Source: Actinomycetospora sp. NBRC 106378
Lineage (GTDB): Bacteria; Actinomycetota; Actinomycetes; Mycobacteriales; Pseudonocardiaceae
Assembly (NCBI RefSeq): GCF_030269685.1
Contig: NZ_BSTT01000008.1
Coordinates: forward strand, 62,001 to 126,000
Length of the DNA stretch: 64,000 nt
Direction of reading: 5' to 3'
This document shows positions 16,268 to 24,466 of this stretch, in pieces. The stretch's first letter is position 1, and each line of letters opens with the position of its first letter. The notes below the pieces were generated by a model, which saw only the letters and a program-made list of their open reading frames with translations, was not told the DNA's origin and did not search any database. Position numbers and translations under genes: made by a program.

Positions 16268-17614
16268 ATGCAGGTCGACGTCCTCGCCACCACGTCCCTC
16301 GGAGACCGCAGCTACGTCGTGCACGACGGGCGCGACGCCCTCGTCGTCGACCCGCAGCGCGACCTCGACCGGGTCCGCCGCGTCCTCGGCGAGCGCGGCC
16401 TGCGCGTGGGACTGGTCGCCGAGACCCACATCCACAACGACTACGTGACCGGCGGGCACGCCCTGGCCGCCGAGACCGGCGCGGACTACGTGGTGAACGC
16501 CGCCGACCCGGTCGCGTTCCCGCGCCGCGCCGTGTCCGACGGCGACGTCCTGACCGTCGGCTCCCTGTCGGTGCAGGTGGTCGCGACCCCCGGCCACACC
16601 GTGACCCACCTCGCCTACGTCGTGGACGACACCGCGGCGCACGACGAGCCGGCCGCCGTGTTTACCGGCGGCTCCCTGCTGTTCGGCAGCGTGGGGCGCA
16701 CCGACCTGGTCGACGCGGCCCGCACCCACGAGCTCACCGCCGCCCAGTTCCGCTCGGCGCACCGCCTGGCCGACCTGCTCGCGGACGACACCCTCGTCTA
16801 CCCGACCCACGGCTTCGGCAGCTTCTGCTCCTCGGGCGGCGCGAGCGGGGCCGAGTCGTCGACGATCGGGCAGGAGCGGGCCGGGAACGACGCCCTGCTC
16901 GCCTCCGACGAGGACGACTACGTCGAGACCCTCGTCGCGAACCTCACCGCCTACCCCCGCTACTACGCGCACATGGCGCCGGCCAACCTCGCGGGCCCGA
17001 CGGAGTCCGACCTCCGCCCCGTCGACGAGGTCGACCCGGCGGAGCTGACGAAGCGCATCGCCGACGGCGAGTGGGTCGTCGACCTGCACGCCCGCACCGC
17101 GTTCGCCGCCGACCACCTCCGCGGGAGCATCGGCATCGAGCTGGGCGACCAGTTCGCGACCTATCTGGGCTGGCTGATCCCGTGGGGGACGCCCGTGACC
17201 CTCGTCGCCGACGACGCGGAGGCGGTCGCGGAGGCGCAGCGCCAGCTCACGCGGATCGGCATCGACCGGCCGGCCGGGGCCGCGACGGGTAGCTCCACGG
17301 ATGCGGCGGACCGGAGCTCCTACCCGACCGCGACGTTCACCGACCTCGCGGCGCGCGCCGCGGACGAGCCGGTGCTCGACGTCCGTCGCGACGACGAGCG
17401 CGCCCTCGGCGGGATCCCAGGTGCGACCCACGTGCCGCTGTCCGACCTCCTCACGCGGCTCGACGAGCTCCCGACCGGACGTCTCTGGGTGCACTGCGCC
17501 TCCGGCTTCCGGGCGAGCGTGGCCGCGAGCCTGCTCGACCGGGCCGGCCACGACGTCGTCCTGGTCGACGACGCCTACGACCGGGCCGTCGAGCTCGGCC
17601 TGGCTGCGGGCTGA
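16268..17614 (+). CDS. Persulfide dioxygenase-like metallo-beta-lactamase fused to two rhodanese domains
   Basis: 448 aa, ATG 16268. Residues 1 to about 235 are an ETHE1/persulfide-dioxygenase-type metallo-hydrolase: THIHNDYVTGG (H54, H56, D58), GHTVTHLAYVV and YPTHGFGSFCS supply the metal ligands. A first rhodanese-like domain (about 255-345) lacks the active-site cysteine. A second (about 355-448) has the catalytic loop HCASGFRAS with C410. Such fusions oxidise glutathione- or low-molecular-weight persulfide to sulfite and handle sulfane sulfur in the cytoplasm. The product sulfite could be used by the sulfite-oxidase-family protein upstream. In related genomes a TauE exporter and a rhodanese usually follow; here only their remnants remain (17622-18144). 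Confidence 0.9.
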   Translation: MQVDVLATTSLGDRSYVVHDGRDALVVDPQRDLDRVRRVLGERGLRVGLVAETHIHNDYVTGGHALAAETGADYVVNAADPVAFPRRAVSDGDVLTVGSLSVQVVATPGHTVTHLAYVVDDTAAHDEPAAVFTGGSLLFGSVGRTDLVDAARTHELTAAQFRSAHRLADLLADDTLVYPTHGFGSFCSSGGASGAESSTIGQERAGNDALLASDEDDYVETLVANLTAYPRYYAHMAPANLAGPTESDLRPVDEVDPAELTKRIADGEWVVDLHARTAFAADHLRGSIGIELGDQFATYLGWLIPWGTPVTLVADDAEAVAEAQRQLTRIGIDRPAGAATGSSTDAADRSSYPTATFTDLAARAADEPVLDVRRDDERALGGIPGATHVPLSDLLTRLDELPTGRLWVHCASGFRASVAASLLDRAGHDVVLVDDAYDRAVELGLAAG

Positions 17615-17621
17615 GGCGGCC

Positions 17622-17747
17622 GTGACGATCCTGCTCGCCGTGGCGATCGGCCTCGTGGTCGGTCTGCTCCTCGGCGCGGTCGGGGGCAGAGATGGGGTAT
17701 TCACGGTGCCTGCTCCGGCATCGGCCTGTCGGGCTACACCGGCGTGA
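17622..17747 (+). pseudogene. N-terminal remnant of a TauE/SafE sulfite exporter
   Basis: From GTG 17622, eight bases after the persulfide dioxygenase stop, the frame reads TILLAVAIGLVVGLLLGAVG then GRDGVFTVPA, which matches the first transmembrane helix and the GGGxxxxTVPAL segment of TauE/SafE exporters. Homology stops at about position 17715 and the frame closes at 17747 after unrelated residues. The other roughly 200 codons of a TauE gene are missing. It runs straight into a decapitated rhodanese gene, so a deletion joined the two. Confidence 0.65.
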
Positions 17748-18144
17748 CCTCGACGCTCGCGCCAGTGGGCTCGTCCTGCTCTGCGCCTCGGGCACCCGCG
17801 CCGCGCATGCCCGGAAGGAGCTCGCCGACGCCGGTCTCGCGCGGGTCGAGGTGCTCGGCGGCGTCACCGCCCGGGAGCAGGCCGGACACGACGTCCACGG
17901 CAGTGCGGGCGCCTGGTCCATGGAGCGGCAGGTCCGGCTCACGGCCGCATCCCTCGTCCTCGCCGGGGTGATCGGCAGGCTCCGCTACCGGCCGGCGGTC
18001 GCCCTGGCCGGGGCCATCGGCGCCGGCCTGACCTTCTCCGCCGTCACCGACACGTGCGGGATGGCCCGGGTCCTGACCCTCCTGCCCCACAACCGGCGCG
18101 GTGCGCCCGACCCGGACAAGGCCATCGCTCACCTCGCCGGATGA
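17692..18144 (+). pseudogene. Rhodanese-DUF2892 gene lacking its N-terminal half
   Basis: From about 17735 the frame reads RRDLDARASGLVLLCASGTRA, the catalytic loop of a rhodanese with its cysteine, then HDVHGSAGAWSMERQVRL and a two-helix membrane segment ending DTCGMARVLTLLPHNR, the DUF2892 module commonly attached to such rhodaneses. The first half of the rhodanese domain, including the usual start and the DVRxxxEFxxGHIPGA segment, is absent. An ATG at 17692 gives a 150-aa open frame, so a shortened membrane-anchored product could still be made, but the fold would be incomplete. Confidence 0.65.
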
Positions 18145-18285
18145 CCGGGACGGGGAGCACGGCGTCGCAGAGGATCGCGTTGTCCTCCGGGTCCGTCGTC
18201 CTCAGCATCCGGCCGATCAAGGAACCGCGCTTCGTCTCCCGCGCCGGACACGGCTCGGTGGTGACCGGCGTCGGAGCGACGGCGG

Positions 18286-18972
18286 TCACGCGGACTCCTC
18301 GAGGTCGGTGTCGAGAGGGCCGAGCCCGGCCCGGTCGCGGGCCCGCAGGAGGACGTCGTCGAGCATCGCCGGGGTCAGCCGGCCGCTGTGGGTGTTCTGC
18401 GGGCTCGGGTGGTAGCAGCCGAGGAGCAGCAGCCCGCCGTCCGTGCGGTGCTCGGCCCCGTGGGCGAAGCGGGGCCGCGGACGGACTCCGGCCCAGTCGC
18501 AGGCCGCCTCCCAGGCGGTGCGGCCCAGGCACACCATGACCCGCAGCTCGCGCAGGGCGGCGACCTCGGCGCTCAGCCAGCCCAGGCAGGCGTCGCGCTC
18601 GGCGCGGGTGGGCCGGTGCTCGGGTGGAGGACAGCGCACCGCCGACGCCATCCACGCGCGATGCAGGCACAACCCGTCGTCGGGATGGCGGGACGTGGGC
18701 TGATTGGCGAGGCCGGCGCGGTACATCGCCGCAACGAGGGTGTCGGCCGAACGATTGCCCGTGAACGCACGCCCGTGGCGGTTGCCCCCGTGCGGGGCGG
18801 TCGCCAGGCCGAGGACGTGGATGCGGGCGTCCCGGTCACCGAACCCCGGCACCGGCCGTGCCCAGTACCCCTGTCCCGCCGCGGCCTCGCGGGCGGCGAC
18901 GAGCCGCGGGCAGGCCGTGCACCGCGAGATGCGCGCTGCCAGGTCGTCGAGGCCGGGATCGAGATCAACCAT
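18286..18972 (-). CDS. Uracil-DNA glycosylase, family 5-like (iron-sulfur type)
   Basis: 228 aa, ATG 18972. The N-terminus ARISRCTACPRLVAAREA carries the CxxC typical of iron-sulfur UDGs. GYWARPVPGFGDRDARIHVLGLATA (read in pieces: WARPVPGFGD, then VLGLATAPHGGNRHGRAF) matches the family 5 motif with A in place of the catalytic acid region of other families. LLGCYHPSPQNTHSGRLTPAM is the conserved HPSPxN segment. It removes uracil or deaminated bases from DNA. It is divergent from the LysR gene. Confidence 0.88.
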   Translation of the reverse strand: MVDLDPGLDDLAARISRCTACPRLVAAREAAAGQGYWARPVPGFGDRDARIHVLGLATAPHGGNRHGRAFTGNRSADTLVAAMYRAGLANQPTSRHPDDGLCLHRAWMASAVRCPPPEHRPTRAERDACLGWLSAEVAALRELRVMVCLGRTAWEAACDWAGVRPRPRFAHGAEHRTDGGLLLLGCYHPSPQNTHSGRLTPAMLDDVLLRARDRAGLGPLDTDLEESA

Positions 18973-19075
18973 CGTTGCGGAGTGTCCCCTCGGTCCTCGT
19001 CCCGCGGTACGTGGCAACGGGTCGGGCACTCCGTCAACGATTCTTGGAGTACGGGAGCCGCTATCGTCCGCCGCC

Positions 19076-20002
19076 ATGCCGCTCTCACCCCGAGTGCCCG
19101 ATCTCCGGGCCCTCGACCTGCTGCTGAGCGTGGCCAGGCTGGGCAGTCTCGGGCGGGCCGCTGCGGAGCACGGCATCACCCAGCCGGCCGCCGGCTCCCG
19201 GATCCGGCACCTGGAGAACCTCGTCGGCCAGCCCCTCATCGAACGGTCGGCCCTGGGCTCCCGGCTGACGACCGAGGGGGCACTCGTCGCCGACTGGGCC
19301 CGCGAGGTCGTCGGCGCCGCCAACTCGCTGGACGCGGGCCTCGACGCACTGCGGACGCGCACCGAGGGACGCATCCGCCTCGGCGCCAGCCTCACGGTCT
19401 CGGAGTACCTCGCCCCGCACTGGCTCCTCGCCCTGCGGGCCCGACGTCCCGACGCCGCGATCTCCCTGCGCGCGGTGAACTCCTCCGAGGTCGCCCGCCT
19501 CGTCCTGGAGGGCGAGGTCGACCTGGGATTCCTCGAGGGCCCGGAACTCCCGGACGGGCTCGAGGCGCGCACGATCGCCCGGGACGAGCTGGTCCTCGTC
19601 GTCGGGCCGGGCAGCACCTGGGCCCGACGCCGGAGAGCGATGACGATCGAGGAGCTGCTCGGGGTCGGCCTCGTCGCCCGCGAGCCGGGGTCGGGCACGC
19701 GACACGCGCTGGAAGCGGCGCTGGCCGACCAGGGACGCCTTGCGGAACCGGTCGTCGAGCTGTCGTCGATGACTGCGATCAAGGCCGCCGTGGAGGACGG
19801 GGTCGGACCCGCCGTCCTCAGCTCGCTCGCGGTCGCCGGGGAGATCGCGCTCGGTCGGCTCCGCCGCATCGAGGTCGACGGACTGCAGGTCCGGCGTGAG
19901 CTCCGAGCGGTCTGGCCGAGCGGTCGCCGCCACTCCCCGGTCCTGCGCGACGTCCTCGCGGTCGCGGTCGAGCGCAGTCCCGACGGGGACGACGAGGAGT
20001 GA
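19076..20002 (+). CDS. LysR-family transcriptional regulator
   Basis: 308 aa, ATG 19076. The N-terminal winged helix reads LDLLLSVARLGSLGRAAAEHG then ITQPAAGSRIRHLE. The ligand-binding region follows with REPGSGTRHALE and the segment DGVGPAVLSSLAVAGEIALG near the C-terminus. It is a clear paralog of the LysR at 30726-31628, which shares MPLSPRVxDL, SLTVxEYLxPxWLxALR and PAVLSSLAVAGELxxG. The other copy controls or neighbours TDT transporters. This one stands next to the sulfur-related genes and the UDG, so its target may be the lost sulfite exporter region or a distant locus. Confidence 0.9.
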   Translation: MPLSPRVPDLRALDLLLSVARLGSLGRAAAEHGITQPAAGSRIRHLENLVGQPLIERSALGSRLTTEGALVADWAREVVGAANSLDAGLDALRTRTEGRIRLGASLTVSEYLAPHWLLALRARRPDAAISLRAVNSSEVARLVLEGEVDLGFLEGPELPDGLEARTIARDELVLVVGPGSTWARRRRAMTIEELLGVGLVAREPGSGTRHALEAALADQGRLAEPVVELSSMTAIKAAVEDGVGPAVLSSLAVAGEIALGRLRRIEVDGLQVRRELRAVWPSGRRHSPVLRDVLAVAVERSPDGDDEE

Positions 20003-20008
20003 GCCGGG

Positions 20009-20479
20009 TCAACCCCCGTGACCGGCGAAACGCGCGCCGAGACGCCGCAGGGTCTCCTCGATCCCCCCGGCGTTGCGGGCAGGCCGGCCGGAGAGCTCGA
20101 ACATCGGCGCCGCGAGCGTCGTGGAGTAGTCGAACGTCTCGGTCACGACGGTGCCCTCCGGGTCGGGCTCCAGCTCCCAGCGCCACACGTGGCCGACCGG
20201 GTGGCGCCATGCGATGAGCCGGTCCTCCTCGTCCTCCACCACAGTGCTCGTGATGCGGTACGGGATACCGAGCTGGCGCATGTTCACCGCGAAGCGATCA
20301 CCGAGCGCCACCCGGTGCGGGCCGGACACCGCGTCGCGCACGGTGCCCGATCCGTCGAGCTCGCCGTGTCGGTGCGGGTCGGCGAGCAGAGCGAAGATCT
20401 CCGACGGGGTCGTCTCCACGGTCATCCGACGGGTCACCCGTCGCGATCCGGTGTCCACGGTCTCGACATCGTGCGTCAT
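20009..20479 (-). CDS. SRPBCC-family protein
   Basis: 156 aa from ATG 20479. The pattern RRMTVETTPSEIFALLADPHRH, then YRITSTVVEDEEDRLIAWRH and a C-terminal helix (MFELSGRPARNAGGIEETLR) match polyketide-cyclase/START-like SRPBCC proteins that enclose a hydrophobic ligand. No partner gene hints at the ligand. Its stop is seven bases from the stop of the convergent LysR gene. Confidence 0.8.
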   Translation of the reverse strand: MTHDVETVDTGSRRVTRRMTVETTPSEIFALLADPHRHGELDGSGTVRDAVSGPHRVALGDRFAVNMRQLGIPYRITSTVVEDEEDRLIAWRHPVGHVWRWELEPDPEGTVVTETFDYSTTLAAPMFELSGRPARNAGGIEETLRRLGARFAGHGG

Positions 20480-20796
20480 GTCGGCGGACCGTAGACCCGG
20501 ACACCGGACCCGGACCCGGACCCGGACCCGCCTCGTCGGGCCGGACCTCGTTCGCGACGGGGTCACCGTGGGCTCCTCGCGGGCGCCCGACCCAACACGT
20601 GGGCCGGGAGGGCCGGTCCTGCGCTATGCCGGCACCGCCGTGATGCCCTTCGCGTCGTTCCTGCCGGCCCTGCACGGTCGCGTGCAAGATGACACCGGTC
20701 TCGGGCTTGGGGACCACATGCACCGTGCTTGGTCCTGGAGTGATCGACAGCCCGCGATGGTGAACACTCATCGGGAGGCAAGCGGGAGGAGAGCGC
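20480..20796. other. 317-bp gap without a convincing gene
   Basis: No reading frame here has protein-like composition. It holds four perfect tandem copies of GGACCC (20506-20529) just upstream of the SRPBCC start, and presumably the divergent promoters for that gene and the DUF202 operon. Nothing else was recognised. Confidence 0.5.
20506..20529. repeat. (GGACCC)4 hexanucleotide repeat
   Basis: Four perfect head-to-tail copies of GGACCC, with a decayed copy upstream, 27 bases before the SRPBCC start codon on the minus strand. In-frame it would encode alternating Val/Arg if translated from a further upstream start, which is why longer versions of the gene look odd. It may vary in copy number. 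Confidence 0.8.
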
Positions 20797-21189
20797 ATGG
20801 CGGATGCCGGAGCGGCACCCCCGGAGGAGGAGCACTCCGGCGGGCCGGACGACGAGCGCGAGCCCGACTACCGGTTCACGCTCGCCAACGAGCGCACCTT
20901 CCTCGCCTGGCTGCGGACGTCGTTGTCATTGCTCGCGGCCGGCGTCGCGATCGTCCAGCTCGTCCCGGCGTTCACCATCCCGGGGGCCCGCGCGGTGACC
21001 GGCGGTCTGCTGGCGGCGCTGGCCGTCGTCGCGGCGGCCTCCGGCGTGCTGCGCTGGCGCAGCGTCGAGACCGCCATCCGACGCGACCGTCCACTGCCCG
21101 CACAGCGCATTCCCTGGGTGCTCGCGGCCGGCCTCGTGGTGCTCGCGCTCTTCGGGCTGGTGCTGATCGTGCTCCGGGGCGCGACGTGA
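20797..21189 (+). CDS. DUF202 (YidH-type) membrane protein
   Basis: 130 aa, ATG 20797. The acidic N-terminus is followed by FTLANERTFLAWLRTSLSLL, the DUF202 signature, and three transmembrane helices ending VLAAGLVVLALFGLVLIVLR. These small inner-membrane proteins are of uncertain function. It overlaps the next DUF202 gene by four bases (GTGA) and the CLC gene follows ten bases later, so the three form an operon. Confidence 0.9.
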   Translation: MADAGAAPPEEEHSGGPDDEREPDYRFTLANERTFLAWLRTSLSLLAAGVAIVQLVPAFTIPGARAVTGGLLAALAVVAAASGVLRWRSVETAIRRDRPLPAQRIPWVLAAGLVVLALFGLVLIVLRGAT

Positions 21190-21503
21190 CCTCTCCGTCC
21201 GACGCCGGGCTGCAGGCCGAGCGGACCGGGCTGGCGTGGAGCCGGACCTCCCTCGGGGTGGCGGGCAATGCGGCGCTGCTCGCGATCCGGGAACTGCAGC
21301 ACGCCCAGCTGACCCTCGCGCTGATCCCCGCCTCCCTCGCCCTGGTCATCGCCGTCGCGACCGCGATTTACGGACGGCGTCGGACGCGGGCGCTGCGCCA
21401 CTCCCCGCTCCCGGTCCCGCTCGCGCCGTCGCGGGCCGTGCCGCTGCTCGGGTGGTCCGTGGCGCTGCTGGCCGTCCTCAGCGGTGTCGCGCTGATCGTC
21501 TAG
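21186..21503 (+). CDS. Second DUF202 membrane protein
   Basis: 105 aa from GTG 21186 overlapping the upstream TGA. It carries LQAERTGLAWSRTSLGVAGN, the same family signature as its neighbour, and three hydrophobic helices. The pairing of two divergent DUF202 proteins suggests a heteromeric membrane complex. Function unknown. Confidence 0.88.
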   Translation: MTSPSDAGLQAERTGLAWSRTSLGVAGNAALLAIRELQHAQLTLALIPASLALVIAVATAIYGRRRTRALRHSPLPVPLAPSRAVPLLGWSVALLAVLSGVALIV

Positions 21504-21512
21504 GAGGGCACC

Positions 21513-22874
21513 GTGCAGCAGCCGAACGCCCCGGAGGGCCACCGGGGTCTGATCACGTTGGGCCCCCGGTTCTGGGTCGTGGTGCTGCTGACCGGGGTCG
21601 GGGCGGGCTTCGCGGGTGGCGCGCTGACGCTGCTGCTCTACCTCGTCCAGCACACCGCCTTCGGCTATACCGAGGAGAGCTTCCTCCAGGGCGTCGAGCA
21701 GGCGCCGTGGTGGCGGCGCCTCGGGGTCCTCGCCCTGGCCGGCCTCGTCGCGGGCCTCGGGTGGTGGCTGCTGCGCGGGCCGGTGAGCCGACGACTGGGA
21801 CGTTCCTCCGGGGTCTCGGAATCGGTGTGGTCCGAGCGGGGCCGGATGGGGTTCATCCGGACGGCGCTCGACGCGGTCCTGCAGATCGTCATCGTCGGGA
21901 TGGGGGCGTCGCTCGGCCGCGAGGGCGCGCCGCGGGAGGTCGCCGCCGCGCTGGGGTCCGGGCTCTCCGAGCTCGCCGGGCTGTCCTCGGCGCAGCAACG
22001 GACGATCATCGCCTGCGGCGCCGGTGCCGGTCTGGCGGCGGTCTACAACGTGCCCTTCGGCGGCGCGCTGTTCACGCTCGAGGTGCTGCTCGGGTCGCTC
22101 GCGCTCCCGATGGTGCTGCCGGCGATCGTCACGTCCGTCCTGGCCGCGGTGTGCGCCTGGATCGTCATCGGCGACCGGCCGGTCTACCTGTTCGCGTCGC
22201 TGCCGACGAGTGGCTCGGTGATCGTCTTCGCGGTCCTGGTCGCCCCGGTCGCGGCCGTCGCCGCGGTCGGATTCGTGCATCTCGTCGGGTGGGCCCGACG
22301 TGGTCGGCCGACCGCCTGGCGCCTGCCGCTCGCCACGACCGCCGTGTTCACCGCGATCGGAGCGCTGGCGATCCCGTTCCCGGAACTCCTCGGTAACGGG
22401 AAGGGCCCGGTGCAGTTGGTACTCGACGGCGGGGGATCGCTGGGGCTCCTCGTCGTGCTCGCCCTGCTCAAGCCGCTCATCACGGCCGCCTCACTGCGCA
22501 GCGGGGCGACCGGAGGCCTCTTCACGCCGACCCTCGCGACCGGTGCCCTGCTGGGAGCAGTCCTGGGCCACCTCTGGGTGCTGGTGTGGGCGGGCAGCCC
22601 GCTGGGCGCCTACGCGCTGGTCGGCGGCGCGGCCTTCCTCGCCGCCTCGCTGCAGGCGCCGCTCTCGACGGTCGTGCTGCTCCTCGAGCTGACCCATGTC
22701 GGCCAGGGGATGCTCGTCCCGCTCGCGCTGGCCGCCACGCTGGGCACCCTGGTGGCCCGGCTCCTCGAGCGGCGCTCGACGTACACGGCCGGACTCGAGG
22801 ACGACCTGCCCGGCGCCCCCGATCCACTCGCCCCCGACCCGGAGCGCGGGCAGGTGGACGCACGCCGGAAGTAG
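21513..22874 (+). CDS. CLC-family chloride channel/antiporter
   Basis: 453 aa from GTG 21513 with AGGAGGG directly upstream. Recognisable CLC elements are GMGASLGREGAPREVAAALG (the GREGP motif, here GREGA) and GATGGLFTPTLATGALLG (GxFxP). The first selectivity motif GSGIP is not recognisable; the corresponding region reads RSSGVSESVWSERGR. There are about ten to twelve helices and no CBS domains. It follows two DUF202 genes in one operon. Without GSGIP the anion coordination may differ, so substrate and channel versus exchanger mode are open. Confidence 0.85.
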   Translation: MQQPNAPEGHRGLITLGPRFWVVVLLTGVGAGFAGGALTLLLYLVQHTAFGYTEESFLQGVEQAPWWRRLGVLALAGLVAGLGWWLLRGPVSRRLGRSSGVSESVWSERGRMGFIRTALDAVLQIVIVGMGASLGREGAPREVAAALGSGLSELAGLSSAQQRTIIACGAGAGLAAVYNVPFGGALFTLEVLLGSLALPMVLPAIVTSVLAAVCAWIVIGDRPVYLFASLPTSGSVIVFAVLVAPVAAVAAVGFVHLVGWARRGRPTAWRLPLATTAVFTAIGALAIPFPELLGNGKGPVQLVLDGGGSLGLLVVLALLKPLITAASLRSGATGGLFTPTLATGALLGAVLGHLWVLVWAGSPLGAYALVGGAAFLAASLQAPLSTVVLLLELTHVGQGMLVPLALAATLGTLVARLLERRSTYTAGLEDDLPGAPDPLAPDPERGQVDARRK

Positions 22875-22886
22875 TACCAATGTAGT
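22869..22886 (+). promoter_or_regulatory. Direct GTAGTAC repeats at the antitoxin promoter
   Basis: GTAGTAC occurs at 22869-22875 and 22880-22886, exactly 11 bp apart, and together they also form the dyad AGTAC-N7-GTACT. The second copy looks like a -10 box (TAGTAC) whose start point would fall at or next to the GTG at 22898, giving a leaderless mRNA. This arrangement suits autorepression by a Phd-type antitoxin-toxin complex. Confidence 0.6.
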
Positions 22887-22897
22887 ACTGTGCTGGC

Positions 22898-23167
22898 GTG
22901 AACGAGGTCCCCGTCCGCGCGCTCAATCAGGACACCTCCGGTGTGTTGGCCCGGGTGAAGGCCGGAGAACACCTCGCGGTCACCGAGCGAGGGCGGGTGA
23001 TCGCACACCTCTCGCCCGTCGCTCCGCCGGAGCTCGCCGAGCTCATCGCGGCCGGGCGGGTCCACCCGCCGACGCTCGCGGGCCCGGTGCCCCGTCCGTC
23101 GGGTCCGGTCTCGTCGGACGACGCCGGTGCACTCGTCGAGGCCGCGCGCGAGGACGAGCGCTTCTGA
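22898..23167 (+). CDS. Phd/YefM-type antitoxin
   Basis: 89 aa from GTG 22898. The N-terminus VPVRALNQDTSGVLARVKAG then EHLAVTERGRVIAHLSPV is the Phd/YefM fold that dimerises and binds DNA. The C-terminal part (about residues 55-89), acidic at its end, would wrap the toxin. Stop and start of the toxin share one base (23167), the usual coupling for such pairs. Confidence 0.9.
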   Translation: MNEVPVRALNQDTSGVLARVKAGEHLAVTERGRVIAHLSPVAPPELAELIAAGRVHPPTLAGPVPRPSGPVSSDDAGALVEAAREDERF

Positions 23168-23562
23168 TGCTCTACCTGGACACCGCGGCCCTCGTGAAGC
23201 TGGTGCACCGGGAACAGGAGTCCGACGCCCTGAGCGACTGGCTCGCCGAGCGGATGTCCGTCCCTTGGCTGACGTCGGTCATCGCGGAGGTCGAACTCGC
23301 CCGCGCACTGCGGCGGAGCGCCCCGGCCGCTCTCAGCGCCGTCCCGGCCCTGCTGGCACGTCTCCACCGCTGTGAGCTCGACGAGGTCGTCCGCGCCACG
23401 GCCGCCGCTCTCCCCGGCGACCCGCTCCGGAGCCTGGATGCGATCCATCTCGCCACTGCCGCTGTGATCGCAGGTCCGGCTCTCCAGGCGTTCGTGACCT
23501 ACGACCGTCGACTCGCCGAGCACGCGCGGGCGCACGGTCTCGTCGTCACCGCTCCGGCGTGA
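23167..23562 (+). CDS. VapC-type PIN-domain toxin
   Basis: 131 aa, ATG 23167. All acidic residues of the PIN nuclease site are present: D5 in MLYLDTAAL, E43 in SVIAEVELARAL, D91 in SLDAIHLATA and D113 in TYDRRLAEHA. It should cleave RNA with Mg2+ when not bound by the antitoxin encoded just upstream. The intact active site argues for a functional module. Confidence 0.92.
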   Translation: MLYLDTAALVKLVHREQESDALSDWLAERMSVPWLTSVIAEVELARALRRSAPAALSAVPALLARLHRCELDEVVRATAAALPGDPLRSLDAIHLATAAVIAGPALQAFVTYDRRLAEHARAHGLVVTAPA

Positions 23563-23577
23563 TCCTTCTTCCCGTGG

Positions 23578-24466
23578 TCACGGACCGACCGGTGACGGCT
23601 CGTCCCGCGCATCACGGTGGTGGTTCTCGAGGACGGGCGACCGGGCCAGCAGGACCACGCCCACGGCCAGGAGCACTCCGCCGATCGCGCTCCCGACGGC
23701 GGCGCCGCCGCGGGCCTGCTCCCCGAACACGACGAGCCCCCAGGTGACGGCGACGATCGGGTTCGCGAGCGTCAAACCGGGTTCGACCGCGACCAGCTTG
23801 CCCGCCACCAGGGCGTTCTGAAGCAGGTAGAAGGAGATGCTCCCGGCGGCGACGGCGGCGTAGGTCCGCCAGGTGGTGAGGGCGCCGGCGAGGCCGTCGG
23901 CGCTCAGGGCCCTGCCGGCCACGGAGAACAGCACACCGGTGAGCCCGTAGCCGGCCCCGGCGGCCGCGCTGAGGAGGCCACCACGCAGGTCGTTCTCCGC
24001 CCGCCACCCCGCCGTCACCAGCAGCGCCATCAGCACGACGACGACGCCGAGCCCGAGCGCCCACTGCGGACCGGACACCTGCAGCGGCGCCCCGCCGGTC
24101 GGCTGCAGGAAGACCACGAACAGCACGAGACCGACCGCGAGCGCAGCCACCGCCACCCAGTCGCGCCGCGCGAGGCGCCGGCCGAAGAAGAACGCCGAGC
24201 CCAGCACGGCGCGGGGAGCTCCGCGACCAGCACCGGCTGCACGGTGGCGAGCTCCCCGAGCGAGAGCGCAGTGATGTGGATGCCCAGCCCCGCCAGGCTC
24301 ACGACGACCCGGCGAGCCACGCCTTCTGCCGCAGCAGCCGTCCTACGAGGGACAACGAGCCCCGCAGGTCACTGGTCTCGCTGCGCGCCGAGCGACGTTG
24401 CAGCAGGTCGCCCGCGGCGTTGCAGGTGGCCGCGACGGCGGCGAGCAGGATCGCGACGCCGTTCAC
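23578..24466 (-). pseudogene. DMT-family transporter broken by two frameshifts
   Basis: Read from GTG 24466 the frame begins NGVAILLAAVAATCNAAGDL and continues to RQKAWLAG, then hits a stop. The continuation (VVVSLAGLGIHITALSLGEL, then ATVQPVLVAELPA) is found one base over, and the C-terminal half (VLGSAFFFGRRLARRDWVAV onwards) one base over again. Breaks lie near 24310-24320 and 24205-24215; both fit single-base losses. The intact 209-codon 3' frame alone would lack the first helices. The start overlaps the stop of the NDH-2-like gene (GTGA), so it was once part of that operon. It is related to the DMT gene at 14391-15302. Sequencing error at G/C runs cannot be excluded. Confidence 0.75.

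Noticed and set aside
17692..17735. A genuine start for the rhodanese-DUF2892 gene at ATG 17692
   Set aside because: The first 14 or so residues do not resemble a rhodanese start, the catalytic domain is half missing, and a TauE remnant overlaps in another frame.
20480..20796. Short arginine-rich reading frames in the gap before the DUF202 genes
   Set aside because: Composition is unlike real proteins here, they overlap simple repeats and no start signal supports them.
22874..23562. Mobile element or phage boundary around the toxin-antitoxin pair
   Set aside because: No integrase, transposase or flanking direct repeats were seen, and base composition is unchanged.
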